Of a DNA stretch of 64,000 nt, positions 19,825-30,700 are shown in pieces (position 1 is the stretch's first letter; the number at the start of each line of letters is the position of its first letter). Both the position numbers and the translations under genes were made by a program. The stretch comes from Balaenoptera acutorostrata. Its lineage: Eukaryota > Chordata > Mammalia > Artiodactyla > Balaenopteridae. The stretch spans positions 49,886,374 through 49,950,373 of the forward strand of contig NC_080082.1 in NCBI RefSeq assembly GCF_949987535.1, read 5' to 3'. Under the pieces are notes generated by a model, which was given only the letters and a program-made list of their open reading frames with translations, ran no database searches and was not told the origin of the DNA.

Positions 19825-20820
19825 CTGTAGCTTGGAAGAAAGCGGCAGGGCTGGGCAGCCCGGAGTCCCTCCTCCCAGTGACTCAGGCCCAGCCACCCAT
19901 AGGGTGATGAGCTGTAATTGTGAGTCTGGGAGCCTGTGTCGAAACAGAGAGGGAGCCCGTGCATCAGGGAGGGAGGGGGAAACGGGATGAGACCGGTGCC
20001 AAAGTGTTCCCATTTCCCAGCCCCAGGAGTTTGGGGCGCAGGGTAGGGGGTTGGGCATCTGAGGAGATAGGCTGGTAGTGTCTCCTAGAGGTGGCGGGGT
20101 GGGGGGAGACTTCGGAGAGAGGAATCAGGCTGGACCTCATCAGGGAGGCGAGGGTAGGGAACCCAGCGGGATAGGACCCACCCTAGGTGTAAGCCAGCCT
20201 GGCTCGGGGACGCCAGAACGGGCGGCAGGTGCCCTTCCTCAGCCTTCCTCTCCTTTTCCATCGGCCTTTGTCTCTCCCATCTCTGTCCCCTCCCATACTG
20301 CCACCTAAAGGTGACTGCCTCACACTTCCACACCTTCCAGCCACAGAGAGCCCGGGACCCGGGAGACCGCCCTCAGTGGGGACGCCAGGCGTCTGTCGGG
20401 GAAGGAAGTGGCCGCGACCCTGAGAGGGGTCATCGGGGCGTCTCAGCATCCCGGCTGCTCTGGGCTGAGAAAGCTGGGTGTGCAGCAGGGGAGCTGGGCA
20501 GGCGGGCCACCCCCAGGGAATGAGGGGGCGAGGGAAGACCTAGGGAGGGAGCTGCTGACCCAGGCACCCAGCCTGTTTACCAGGCCTGGTGGGGGCATGT
20601 GTGTGAGCTCACGGCCTGCTGTGAGCGCTGGGACTACACCAGCGCACCCCACTGCTGCCCCCAGCCCCTCCCAGAGGGGCCAGAGTGGCACTGGCAAGGG
20701 AGGAGGGGTCAGCACAGGGGCAGGAGCCCTGGGTCAGCCAGTGGCCCTCTCCCCTGGGCCCAGCTCAGGATGCAGAACTCGGGCAGCCTCCCGAGGTCTC
20801 ATCGCTGCTCAGCGAGCGAG

Positions 20821-20897
20821 GCTGCTTCTCCACTCCCAGGAACCCAGGTCCTCCCACTTGGCACGGCCTTGTGTCGCTGGGACTCATTGCCGAGTTA
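20821..20897 (+). repeat. Arm of a 77-bp inverted repeat (source copy)
   Basis: The run from gcttctccactcccaggaa to gggactcattgcc recurs in reverse complement at about 21345-21426 with roughly 88-90 % identity by eye. Confidence 0.8.
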
Positions 20898-21124
20898 GGA
20901 GGGGCCGGTTTCTATCTGCCTTTCCCAGCGTCTCTCCGTCAGCCTCTCTCTACACGCCAACACCTTCCCCCCAGCTTGTAACATCCATCACTTCTCACGA
21001 TGGAAACACAGTCCCTGTCTGTCCTCCGCTGCTCCTTCCCAGCTCCTTGTTATTCCATCGCTGACTCTTTAATGATGCTAATAGTGGTGGCGGTAATAAC
21101 AACAAAACTCATCATCATCGTTGT

Positions 21125-21540
21125 AGCTGCAGTTTATCCAGGGCTTTCTATGCACCCAGCACCGGACTAAGCACTTTTAGGCTCAGACAGCCCTGGGAGA
21201 ATCGGTCTTACTCTCGGCCTGTCTGCCAGCCTCACTCCCAGTGTTTCCAAGAGCATGGGCCGCTTCCTCAAGCCCATGGGCGAGATCGTCCCCCACCCCG
21301 GGGCCCGCGGCCTCCCTGAATCCAGAGCCTCTTGCCTCCCCATGGGTTGACTCAGCGATGAGTCCCAGTGACCCAAGGCAGTGCCGAGTGGGAGGACCTG
21401 GGGTTCCTGGGAGTGGAGAAGCAGGCACCACATTTAGGGACAGAGAACTTGGGGCTCAGAGAGGACATGGTGAGTATGCAGTAGAGGCAAAGCTAAGCCC
21501 AGCCTGTCTCATTCCTGAGCCTGGCTTCCAGCGTATCCTG
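21125..21540 (-). repeat. MIR element interrupted by a composite insertion
   Basis: The reverse MIR reads 'ctttctatgcacccagcaccggactaagcactttta' and 'acagccctgggaga' up to about 21215. It resumes at about 21430 with 'acatttagggacagagaacttggggctcagagaggacatgg'. The two halves are continuous in a normal MIR. Confidence 0.65.
21213..21341 (-). repeat. Partial duplicate of DMKN exon 1
   Basis: About 129 bp match 19281-19412 inside DMKN exon 1 at about 90 % by eye, same orientation. On the minus strand the same frame is open (GVGDDLAHGLEEAAHALGNT). It has no signal peptide and no matching splice sites, so it is a pseudo-exon fragment. Confidence 0.85.
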
Positions 21541-22284
21541 TCATCTCCGTGTCTCAGAGCTTCCCCTGCTTTTCGAAGCCCTCATTCTTCTCTGGATAGA
21601 ATTAGTTTGGATTTTGCTCCAGGGCCATGTAAGGGGCAGAGAGCAGGAGGAAATCTGAGGCCTCCGGGGTTGGTGATGGACATCCCAGCCCCCTGAGCCT
21701 GCTGCTTCCCATTCCCACAGGGCAGGACCACAGGGCAGGAGGTGCACGCTCACTGACTCCAAGACTCCTTCCCACACTTCCTTCGTGGGACACCCTTACC
21801 ATGGTGTAGAGCTGCCCTCTCCCTTCTCTGTTACTAATATTTTTCTTTAAGCCAGCTTACTTTCTTAAGTATATTTTAAGAGAATACTTTATATCACCAC
21901 TCTAAGTGGAAAGCCAGGCTCACTGGCCCATAGATAGAAAGAACCAGAAAAACAAAGTGAGAAGCAAACAATCGTATTACGTTATAGCTGGCGGCAGCTC
22001 CTGTACCCTCTTTGTTAAAAAGGGAGATTAACAAGTATGAGAGAGGTGTTCCAGGCACACCAGCACAGAGATGGAGTCTTTCTCTTTACCTAATCAGAAA
22101 GCTTCAAAGAGAATTAAGAAAAGAGTAAGTTTCTCACTGTGTGATTCAGACTTATTCAAAGTCATGTTCACGAACCACCTAAATTCTCCCATGCCACCAG
22201 CAGTCCCATGTTCTACCTTCTGGGAAAAACTACCCTCAGACATCCCTGGACCTGAGGGGTCACCTCAAATCAGTCTTAAGGCAT

Positions 22285-22440
22285 ATTTATTAAATACCTG
22301 TTGTGAACCAAACAGAAGACTAGGTGCTTTCACATGCATGATCTCTTTTAGTCCTCACTATAACCTCGAGAGATAAATATTATTCCCATGTTACAGATAA
22401 GGTAACTGATAAGGTAACTGAGTCCTAGAGCTGTTAAACA
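22285..22440 (-). repeat. MIR fragment, reverse
   Basis: Contains 'tttattaaatacctgttgtgaacc', 'tctcttttagtcctcactataacc' and 'ttacagataaggtaactga'. The last part carries a short tandem (gataaggtaact twice). Confidence 0.7.
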
Positions 22441-22486
22441 AACATACAAAATCATATACAAGATCATGGTAAAATGGAGCTGTCAG

Positions 22487-22858
22487 GACTTCCCTGGTGG
22501 CTCATCACGGGGGCGAGGGCAGTGGTTAAGAATCCGCCTGCCAGTGCAGGGGACATGGGTTTGAGCCCTGGTCCGGGAAGGTCCCACATGCCGCGGAGCA
22601 ACTAAGCCCGTGCGCCACAACTACTGAGCCTGCGCTCTAGAGCCCGCATGCCACAACTACTGAGCCCACATGCCACAACTACTGAAGCCCACGCGCCTGG
22701 AGCCCGTGCTCCGCAACAAGAGAAGCCACCGCAATGAGAAGCCCGCACACCACAGCAAAGAGTAGCCCGCGCTCGCCGCAACTAGAGAAAGCCCGCGCGC
22801 AGCAAAGAAGACCCAACGCAGCCAAAAATAAATAAATAAATAAAAATGGGGGAAAAGA
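22487..22858 (+). mobile_element. CHR-type SINE with 5' internal insertion
   Basis: Full-length SINE with a perfect 16-bp target duplication (aaaatggagctgtcag at 22471-22486 and 22859-22874). Within the first 30 bp an extra tcatcacgggggcgag-like block (about 18 nt) interrupts the usual 'tggtggcgcagtgg' A-box region. Confidence 0.92.
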
Positions 22859-23019
22859 AAAATGGAGCTGTCAGAACCTGACCCAGGTAAAGGGGTCAGA
22901 TTGAACTTGGTAAAGGGGACTTATTTTGAAGCAGCCCCTCCCCCACCCCAGGGTCACGGGGAAGCCTGCCGCCCCTCCAGCAGAGGCCCCCAGCAGGGAG
23001 GTGCTCTGGACAAGGAGCT

Positions 23020-23195
23020 GGCCATCACTGCTTACTAGCTGGGTGGCCTCCCTCAACTCTCTCCCTTCTCTGAGCCTCAGCTTCATCATGTCTAAGGGGG
23101 TAATCGTGGGACCTACCTCGGGGGAGGTTGTGAGGGTGAATGAGTCATGTCTGTAAGTGCTTAGCCCAGAGTGAACACCCAATAAAAGATGGCTG
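23020..23195 (+). repeat. MIR fragment, forward
   Basis: Reads 'cttactagctgggtggcctccctcaa', 'ctgagcctcagcttcatcatg' and 'agtgcttagcccagagtgaaca', the MIR core and 3' part. Confidence 0.72.
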
Positions 23196-23784
23196 TGAGG
23201 GTCCCGCCCAGACTCCTCTCCCTGTTCTTGCACAACTGCAGACACTGCCCTCCTCTCTCTCTCACTCCCTCTCCTGGCTCTCCCTGTCTGGCCCAGGTGC
23301 CAGGTTCTTGCTCACACTTATTCCAAGGCCTTTCCCAAGTCCGCTCGAGCCAGTAGGCGCCCCTCTACTAGTTGCCAGACATTTGTACCCGGCCTCGACC
23401 CCTCCTCTGGAACCTCTTAGTCTAGGGGGAGAATGGACATGAAACAGGTAAGTATATAATTACAGCTTGTCGCAGCGCTGTGAAGACCGGTATCAGCGTG
23501 CCACGAGAGAGTAACAGAGGCGTCCCTAGGTTCAGGTTGGGTGAGGTTCGGGGAGGTGGGGGGGGCACATAGAGGCATAGAGGCAGGGAGGACACTCTTA
23601 GCAGACGAAGCAGCCCCCCAGGCCTCAAGGCAGGACTGAGCCATGCCGCTTTCACCTTTAAGTTCTGGCTCGGCTCTTCTCTTCCAGAAGCCTCCCAGGA
23701 TTGACCCCCAGCACATACTGATTAGCCTATATCTCTTTGGCACTTTCAGGACCCTCAACCAAGCAAGAAAATGGGCATACTTTC

Positions 23785-24225
23785 TTTTTTTTTTTTAATT
23801 TTTTTTTTTAATTTTTATTTATTTATGGCTGTGTAGGGTCTTCGTTTCTGTGCGAGGGCTTTCTCCAGTTGTGGCAAGCGGGGGCCACTCTTCATCGCGG
23901 TGCGCTGGCCTCTCACTATCGCGGCCTCTCTTGTTGCGGAGCACAGGCTCCAGACGCACAGGCTCAGTAGTTGTGGCACACGGGCTTAGTTGTTCCGCAG
24001 CATGTGGAATCTTCCCAGACCAGGGCTTGAACCCGTGTCCCCTGCATTGGCAGGCAGATTCTCAACCACTGCACCACCAGGGAAGCCCACGGCCTCTCCT
24101 CTTGCGGAGCACAGGCTCCAGACGCACAGGTGGCATGTGGGATCTTCCCAGACCAGGGCTCAAACCCCTGTCCCCTGCATTGGCAGGCAGATTCTCAACC
24201 ACTGCACCACCAGGGAAGCCCAGCT
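23785..24225 (-). mobile_element. CHR-type SINE, reverse, with tandem partial copy
   Basis: The poly(T)/TTTATT start and the body run to 24089 ending 'accaccagggaagccca'. A second copy of the promoter-side half (24090-24222, again ending 'accaccagggaagccca') follows directly. A short tactttct repeat flanks the whole unit. Confidence 0.88.
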
Positions 24226-24584
24226 TTTACTTTCTGAAAGAACAATTCCCTTCTCGGAAGGGACTCCTCCAGTCCAGGCGAAACGATGTCCAGCACAGAG
24301 TAGACCCTCAGGAAATGTGTGGTACGAAGGAACGCTTCTGTTTCTTGAAATGCATGAAACAAAGGTCTGCGATTTACTAGGAAATACATCAAAAATGTAT
24401 CGGTACGTGGCTAGATGGCTAGGTGTGTGATGAGTGGAAGGGCGATAAAGCAAGCGTAGTCATGTGCTAGTGGTGGAATCTTAGTGGCGGGTATGCAGGT
24501 ATCCACTGTAAAATTCTTTCATCTTTGCAGTAAAATATTGCCAGGGGAGAGAAGCAACATATGTGATTAAAATGGTGGTATTCT

Positions 24585-24748
24585 GGGGACTTCCCTGGCA
24601 GTCCAGTGGTTAGGACTCAGCGCTTCCACTGCAGGGGGCACGGGTTCAATCCCTGGTCAGGGAACTAAGACCCCACAAGCCACACAGCGCAGCCAAAAAG
24701 GGGGGAAAAAAATAAAGTAAAAAATAAATTAAAAAATAAAACTTTAAA
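24585..24748 (+). mobile_element. Short CHR-related SINE (tRNA-type head, short body)
   Basis: Starts GGGGACTTCCCTGGCAGTCC with a B-box-like GGTTCAATCCC. The body lacks the 'ccacaactactgagcc' repeats and ends 'cagccaaaaagggg' plus an A-rich tail. Perfect target duplication aaaatggtggtattct on both sides. Confidence 0.9.
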
Positions 24749-25244
24749 AAAATGGTGGTATTCTACAGATAAGTTAAAACAAGGAGAATATAAAGTGCCA
24801 GGAACATCACCTTTACTGTGCACATTAGGCCCCTCCCCTCCCTGGTGTGTCATTTAGTCCTTATTGATGCATCGCTTTGTATTTGTTTTCACGTTCTGTC
24901 TATATACCTCATCTCCCCACAAAGCCTGTAAACTCCCCAAGGGCAAGAACACTGTCTCTTATGTCCGGTCCCACGGTTGATGGAATTTTGGAGCTGGAAG
25001 CCATGTTTGCAGTCCTCTCCTGCAGACACACACCCCCCTTTATATGGGAGGAAATGGTGGCCCCTGGAGGGGAAGGATGCGACCTACAGGTGCACGGTTC
25101 TGACTGGAATGTAGGTCTCCCAGCGCTCAGGCCCGTGCTTGGCAAGTGTTCTAGAGACGTTATAGGCGACTGTGCAAGGTCAGGTTCTGGCAAGAGACAG
25201 GCCTGCTGCTTTCTCCTGGGTTGCCCCCCCACCCCCGCCCCGGC

Positions 25245-25420
25245 AAGTGCCCTGGCCCCTCTGAGCCTTAGTTTCCTCATCCATACAATGGGGATGATAA
25301 GGGAACTTCTGCCTTTGGGTTGTGGGAGGCTTAAATGGTTACGGAGTGTGAACAGCCCTTCACACAGTACCTGGAAGCTACGAAGTGCTCAGTATGTCGT
25401 AGTTGCTATCATCAATGGTC
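25245..25420 (+). repeat. MIR fragment, forward
   Basis: Contains 'ctgagccttagtttcctcatcc', 'aatggggatgataa' and 'cacacagtacctgg', ending 'gtgctcagtatgt'. Confidence 0.72.
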
Positions 25421-25664
25421 CGGGCTTTGAGCCGGGCCTTCTGTGTCACTATTCCTGTCCTTGTAAAGAGGCCTCCTGTCATCAGAGTGGCTTCCCCCCT
25501 GAGCCTTTGGCCCTTGTCCCCAAGAGAGGATCTCCCACATGTACCTCTTTCCTCTCTCCTATTCACTGAGTCTCCTGATACTAAACAGGAGAGAGACCTC
25601 TTCGTTTTCAGAATATCCTTGGTAGCCCTTAGGCTGTTTCTCCCTCCACTTATTGTGTGTTCTT

Positions 25665-25840
25665 AGTCATGTTTCTTAACTTGCGTAAGCCTCCATGTGA
25701 TTTTCTATAACATGGGGCAATAGCAGTACCTCTTACCTAACTGGATGGTTGGGAGGATTCAGTGAGGTCATGCAGGTAAAGCGCAGGGAGCCTCGCACGC
25801 CTTGATTGCACAATACGCACAAGTTACTGTTGATATTCCT
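25665..25840 (+). repeat. MIR fragment, forward
   Basis: 'catgtttcttaacttgcgtaagcctc', 'acatggggcaatagcagtacct', then a typical diverged MIR 3' end. Confidence 0.65.
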
Positions 25841-26322
25841 TTGGTGCCACACTCCTGAATGAGGATGCTACCCCCTTGGGCTTCACCAAGGTTCCTGCCA
25901 CTTTTTCCCTGGTGCTTCTGCCCCCACTACTGGCCTGGAGGGGCTTTCCCTGCACGAATTTCCTCCCAGTGCTGAGCATGAATTTTGCACTAGTGAAGCA
26001 TGGCTTGTCCCTGTAATGGCCCTCTTCCATCGGATCAGCCTGAAATCTCCAGCTCAACCCATCCTGTGCATCGGACCCCCCAGCTTCTCCGGTGAAGAAG
26101 CAAGAGGAGAAAAGACAAGCCTCCCCTCCACGGATCCCTCCTGAGGGAGCACAGTGGACCATGATGAGAGTACAGTGTGTTGTATTTATCCACAAATCTC
26201 AGTACAGCCCCCTTAAGGGACTCCAGAAATCTATCCTCCTACTTCTTCCCGGCTCCTTCAGGTCATTTCAGCTGATATGACAACAGGAATGTCAGTCTGT
26301 TCAACAAGGCCAGTTCATCAGT

Positions 26323-29300
26323 TTAGGGAATGATGCTGATGACGGTCTGGAAGAGAGAAGGAGAGAGGGAGTGGATGCAGGGCGCACAGTCGCAAGACCT
26401 CTACCCTCTTGCACCCTAGAGAGATGGGAGGGAGACTGACTACTCTAGCTCCGGAATTGCTTGCGTTCTGGGGAATAATATAAGGAAGGCGGCACCTAGA
26501 TTCAGGAAGAATAGGGAGACAGTCCTCCCAGGCAGAGGTGCCAGGGGCCTCTGTAGGGACAGAGAAGCCTCGTGTGTTTTGCCTGAGAGGATCCCCTGCC
26601 ACCTCCACAGCCCGGGAATAAACAAGGGTGTGCCTTTGGGTTCCAGGCACAGTCTTAGGGCTGTTACACACCCTCACCCTTTTGCCCCAGGCTCAGGCGT
26701 CTGAATGTACTAAATGCAAAGAGAAGAGCTAGGACTTTCCTTTGAGCCCAGAGGGAGGACCAGCATCCCACAGGAACCTTTATCCTGGGCTGGCCGGGCA
26801 GGTAGGTTGCTGTCAAGCAGGGAGAGGACAGAGCTACAGGTTTCCGCCACCCAGCATGTTGCCACAAGGCAGCAGGGACAGGGCAGCGGAGGGATGCACA
26901 GAATAGGGAGGGAGTCTGACGGGAGATGCCGAGGAGAGGGGACAGGCACACAGAGGGGAGGGTTTCAGCAGCCCCTCCCTTCCTGGCTCCTAGATGTACA
27001 CAGGTCCCTGGAGGACTTTTCTGCCTCAGTGGGAACGGAAAGCGCCCAAAAGATGAAAGCAGGATGTGAAGGGCAAAGAGCAGTGAGGAAAGGAAAACCA
27101 GAGCTGGAAAATGAGTTGGATGGTGTCTGCAGAGGCTGAGTGTCTGTCCACAGTGCAGTTGTCAGTGAACAGGCAACGGGAAGAGGATGTAAGAGCATCT
27201 CCCAAGTAGGAAGTAGAAACCACGTGGGCACTCACCTTCCACAGAACTGAAAGGTCAATGAAGGGCTTGTTGACCAAAGCCTGAAATTCAAGGACAAGAG
27301 GGTTAGCCCCCAGCATCTGTCCCACCAACCCTCCTAGGAGAGCCTCCACGCCACCGCCCCCACCCCCACCCACCCTGTACTCGCGAGACTTACTCCAGAT
27401 GTTATGGTTGTGGTTGCAGACACTCCTTGCTGGTCAGTGAGTCTGTTTTGATAATTGTCCTGTGGATGAAGCCCAGGCTGTCATTACAACCCCCCAGACC
27501 CTAAGGGTCTCCCAAGTTCCTTTTCCCCAGTGGCCAGTTTCCCCTAGGGTGACCGGGGCTGGGGCAGAAGGCATAGGCTAACCCCCTGCCCCTCACTATC
27601 CAGAAAGGAAACCTATGTTGCTGTGGGAATTCTGTGAGAGATGGGAGGAGAAGCCAGGAAGAATGTCTGCCCCTACTGGTTAGTCTTCCCTCAATTCCCT
27701 TTTCTTTCAGTTAACGAGATGTTCTCAGTCACTGAGAAGGGGCCCGACTGGAAAGGGAACCCAGAGAAGCCACGCAAATACCAGGACCGTAGTTTAACCT
27801 CAGCCCTGACTTCAAAGCTGCCCCTTCTACACACACGCTAACCCGATCCCTAACTCGGGTGGCTGCCTGTCCTCAATCCTCTCCCCGCTCAGCAGTGTCT
27901 CCCCCGCTGCACTGCTGCTGCCCGCCTCAAATCCCCAAGCAAACAGCCCTCTCTTGGTCTCTGCTTGGTGAATCCTGGCGTCTGACTCAGAGCCCTCTCC
28001 TTTACCCTGCACACTTTCTACATCGTTCCTTCCTCCCCACCCACGCATCTCTGGTTCTGTGGCTGGTAGCCCATGTAGCTGTGGGCTTTGAGGCCTGGGC
28101 CAGTCCTCAAGATGGTGTCCCAAAGAGTCCTCGTGGAGAGTGGGGAGTGGGGACCTGGGGCAGGCAGGAGTCAGCCTTCTCCTGTTCCTCCTTGGAGCCT
28201 GTTATGCTGTGCGTGGTGCTGCTTGCCTCTCCTGGGCTCCGGTATCTATTCCCCCTATGTAAGTGGGGATCAGATATCCTCCAGAAGGCCTCCTCTGATG
28301 GGGCGGTGTGGAGGAAGAGAAGGAACCCCGATTTGTGATCCGCCAGAGCTGTGTGCTAGCCTCATGACCTTGGCAAATCCCTTAAACCTCGCTGAGCTTC
28401 CGTTTCCTTACCTGAGAATCAGGGAGTCAGCATCTTCGCCCTGACTACCTCAGAGGCTTGTTATGAAAATTAAACAGAATAGGGCTTTTCTCCCAAAGCT
28501 ATTCCTCAAGCTCAAGCTGATGCTCTGGGTTTTCTCAACACTCATTCTCTTCGCACTGTAATAGATCTTGGCCTCAGTAACTGCTTCCTGTTCCCCAGGA
28601 GAGGCTTCGTGTTCCTCCCTTTAGATCTCCTTAACTAGGGGGCAGCTCCCTGAAGGTGGGGCTGGGTCCCATTCACATTCTCTGATACAGGGCTTTGCAG
28701 ATAAGATGGCTTAATCTTTCTGACCAGCTGACCACCAGCTCCTTTGTAAGGGAGATGGCAAGGGAGAAGGAGGACACAGTTACATAGCTGCCCAAGCTTC
28801 TTTCACCAAATGATAGGGACCTGGGCGCCCCAAATGTCCCAAGGGTTTAACCTCTCCCTCCCCCAACACCCTTCTCCCCACTTCCCCACCCCTGTTCACC
28901 TACATTCAGCAGCTTGTTGGCTTCCTTGCCGGCTTCGTTGGTCCCAATATGAACAGTCTGATGCAACCCGTCCTCCTCCTTCCCGGCCTGGCCAGCAGCG
29001 TGGTGGACACCTTGGCCAAGTTTCTCCACTTCCTTTCCAGCCTGACCAGCAGCGTGGCTGACCCCGTGGCCAAATTTCTCTGCATCCTTTCCGGCCTGGT
29101 TGACCCCATCGTGGACCCCTTGGACCACTTTGCCAGCCTCCTTTCCAGCCTGTTCAGCAGCATGGTGGGTGCCCTGGCCAAACTTTCCCACTTCCTTTCC
29201 AGCCTGATTAACTCCATGATGGACCCCCTGGACTATTTTTTCTCCCTCTTTCCCAGCCTGCCCTGCAGCATGGTGGACCCCCTGGCCAAACTTTTCCACC

Positions 29301-29776
29301 TCCTTTCCAGTCTGATTAACTCCATGACGGACCCCTTGGACTATTTTTTCTCCCTCTTTCCCGGCATGGTGGACCCCCTGAATCACTTTGTTTGCCTCCT
29401 TCCCAACCTGTCTAGTAGCATTGTTGACTCCATGGACAAACTTCTCTGCTCCCTTTCCTGCTTGTCCGGTGACATTGTTGATTCCATGGGCTACCTTGTC
29501 CGGGCTGTGGTTGAGCCCCTGGACGCCCTTGTCCAGCTCCTTACCGGCCTGGCTCCCCACACTGTTGAGTCCATTAAAAACTTTCTCCCTTCCAGCTTGA
29601 GGGATTCCATTATTGATGCCTTCCAAGGCCTTGCCCACCTCTCTCTCTGCATTGCTCAGCCCTTGGCTGATCCCTTCAGTGACCTTCTTAACGGGCTCAG
29701 CATTGGCCGCCCATCCAGGCAAGGGCCCCAACAGCAGCAAGAGGGAGCAGGAGCTGAGCAAACTGGCAAGATGCAT
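26323..29776 (-). CDS. SBSN: Suprabasin
   Basis: Secreted protein of suprabasal keratinocytes. Coding exons: 28904-29776 (291 codons), 27394-27459 (22), 27236-27280 (15), 26323-26346 (7 plus TAA); all phase 0 with GT-AG sites. Exon 1 has a signal peptide (MHLASLLSSCSLLLLLGPLPG) and then about ten imperfect Gly-x-x-x-AAGQAGKE / GVHHGVNQAGKE repeats typical of suprabasin. The small exons encode DNYQ..TSG, then ALVNKPFIDLSVLWK and TVISIIP, parallel to the human NTPFINLPALWR / SVANIMP end. Predicted 335 aa; the human long form is about 590, the difference being repeat number. No stop or splice defect is seen. It neighbours DMKN with the same orientation. Confidence 0.95.
28340..28480 (+). repeat. 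MIR fragment, forward
   Basis: 'agctgtgtgctagcctcatgaccttggcaa', 'cttaaacctcgctgagcttccgtttcctta', then 'aggcttgttatgaaaattaaa'. Lies in SBSN intron 1. Confidence 0.68.
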
Positions 29777-29827
29777 GTTGTTGGGAAAGTGGGGACGATG
29801 CAGAGAGGAGCCAGGGAGGCAAAGCTA

Positions 29828-29836
29828 CTATTTATC
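29828..29836 (-). promoter_or_regulatory. TATA-like box of SBSN
   Basis: GGATAAATAG on the minus strand, about 55 bp upstream of the SBSN start codon. Confidence 0.55.
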
Positions 29837-30389
29837 CTCTGCTTCCTTTCCTCTTCTCCACCCCTCATGACTCAATTACCCTGTGAGGCACTGACTTGAT
29901 CCCCAGTCAGGGAGGTATTTCCCAGGGAGATTTGGGGTTGAGCAATGACGAGTAGGAGGAAGAGTGGGTGAGTCATGAATGGAGAAGACTCACATGGCAT
30001 CTTTGCTCCTTGCCCAGCTCAGGCCCTCCACCCTAGAGCCCAGATGTCTGCCCTTCCAATCACTTCCTCTTTTTATTCCTCACCGACTATCCAGGCCTCC
30101 TTTCTCCCAACCACACCTTCAGGCACCCACCATCCCTGGGACCCAGGCCTGGTTCTTCAGCATCTTCACTCCTCTCGGGGGATCTAAGGATCCAGTTTCC
30201 CCAGCAGCAAGAGTCTGGAAAGATGGAAGGCACAGTCAGGGGGTGGGGAGCAACCCCGGAGAGTTGAGGGAATCATCAGACCTTGTTCCTGTTGTTCTTG
30301 TTGACCCCCAACGCCCACACTTCTTATGCTCCGGCCACACGGGTCTTCTCCCTGGTCCTCAAACACACCAAGCTCATTCCTGCCTCATG

Positions 30390-30700
30390 GCCTTTGCACC
30401 TGCTGTTCTCTCTGCCTGGAATGCAGAAGTCAGATCTTCACAAGGTGGTTTCCTCCTCACTCTCTTCTTGGCTCAAATGTCACCTTCCCAAAAAAACCCT
30501 TCCCTGGCCGTCCCACAGCTATACTCTGTAATATCATCCTTTAGTTTTTATAGCTCTTACCACAATCTGGAATTATCTTATTTTATTATCTGTCTCACCT
30601 ATCAGATAGTAAACTTCCAGAGGGCCTTTGTCTGTATTGATCATTGTCACATCCCCAGCTTCAAGAACATTGCCTGGGGTTCAGTAAATATTTGAACAGA
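30390..30700 (+). repeat. L2 LINE 3' end
   Basis: 'atggcctttgcacctgctgttctctctgcctggaatgc', 'ggctcaaatgtcaccttcc', 'ctgtctcacctatcagatagtaaacttcc', and an end like 'gcctggggttcagtaaatatttgaa'. Confidence 0.8.

Larger units (their letters stand above)
19850..26300. other. DMKN-SBSN intergenic region
   Basis: No gene found. It holds a rearranged MIR at about 21125-21540 with a templated insertion, MIR pieces near 22285-22440, 23020-23195, 25245-25420 and 25665-25840, and CHR SINEs at 22487-22858, 23785-24225 and 24585-24748. The 19850-20800 part is GC-rich unique sequence upstream of DMKN. Confidence 0.6.

Noticed and set aside
21183..21431. 82-codon minus-strand frame containing a DMKN-like segment, possible new first exon
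   Set aside because: The DMKN-like part lies within a composite insertion in a MIR. The N-terminal part is not a signal peptide and there is no good donor at the end. Treated as a pseudo-exon.
28949..29899. Long open frame of 316 codons on the plus strand
   Set aside because: It is the antisense shadow of the repetitive SBSN exon 1. Repeats with a period that is a multiple of three keep several frames open. No start context, splice pattern or family match.
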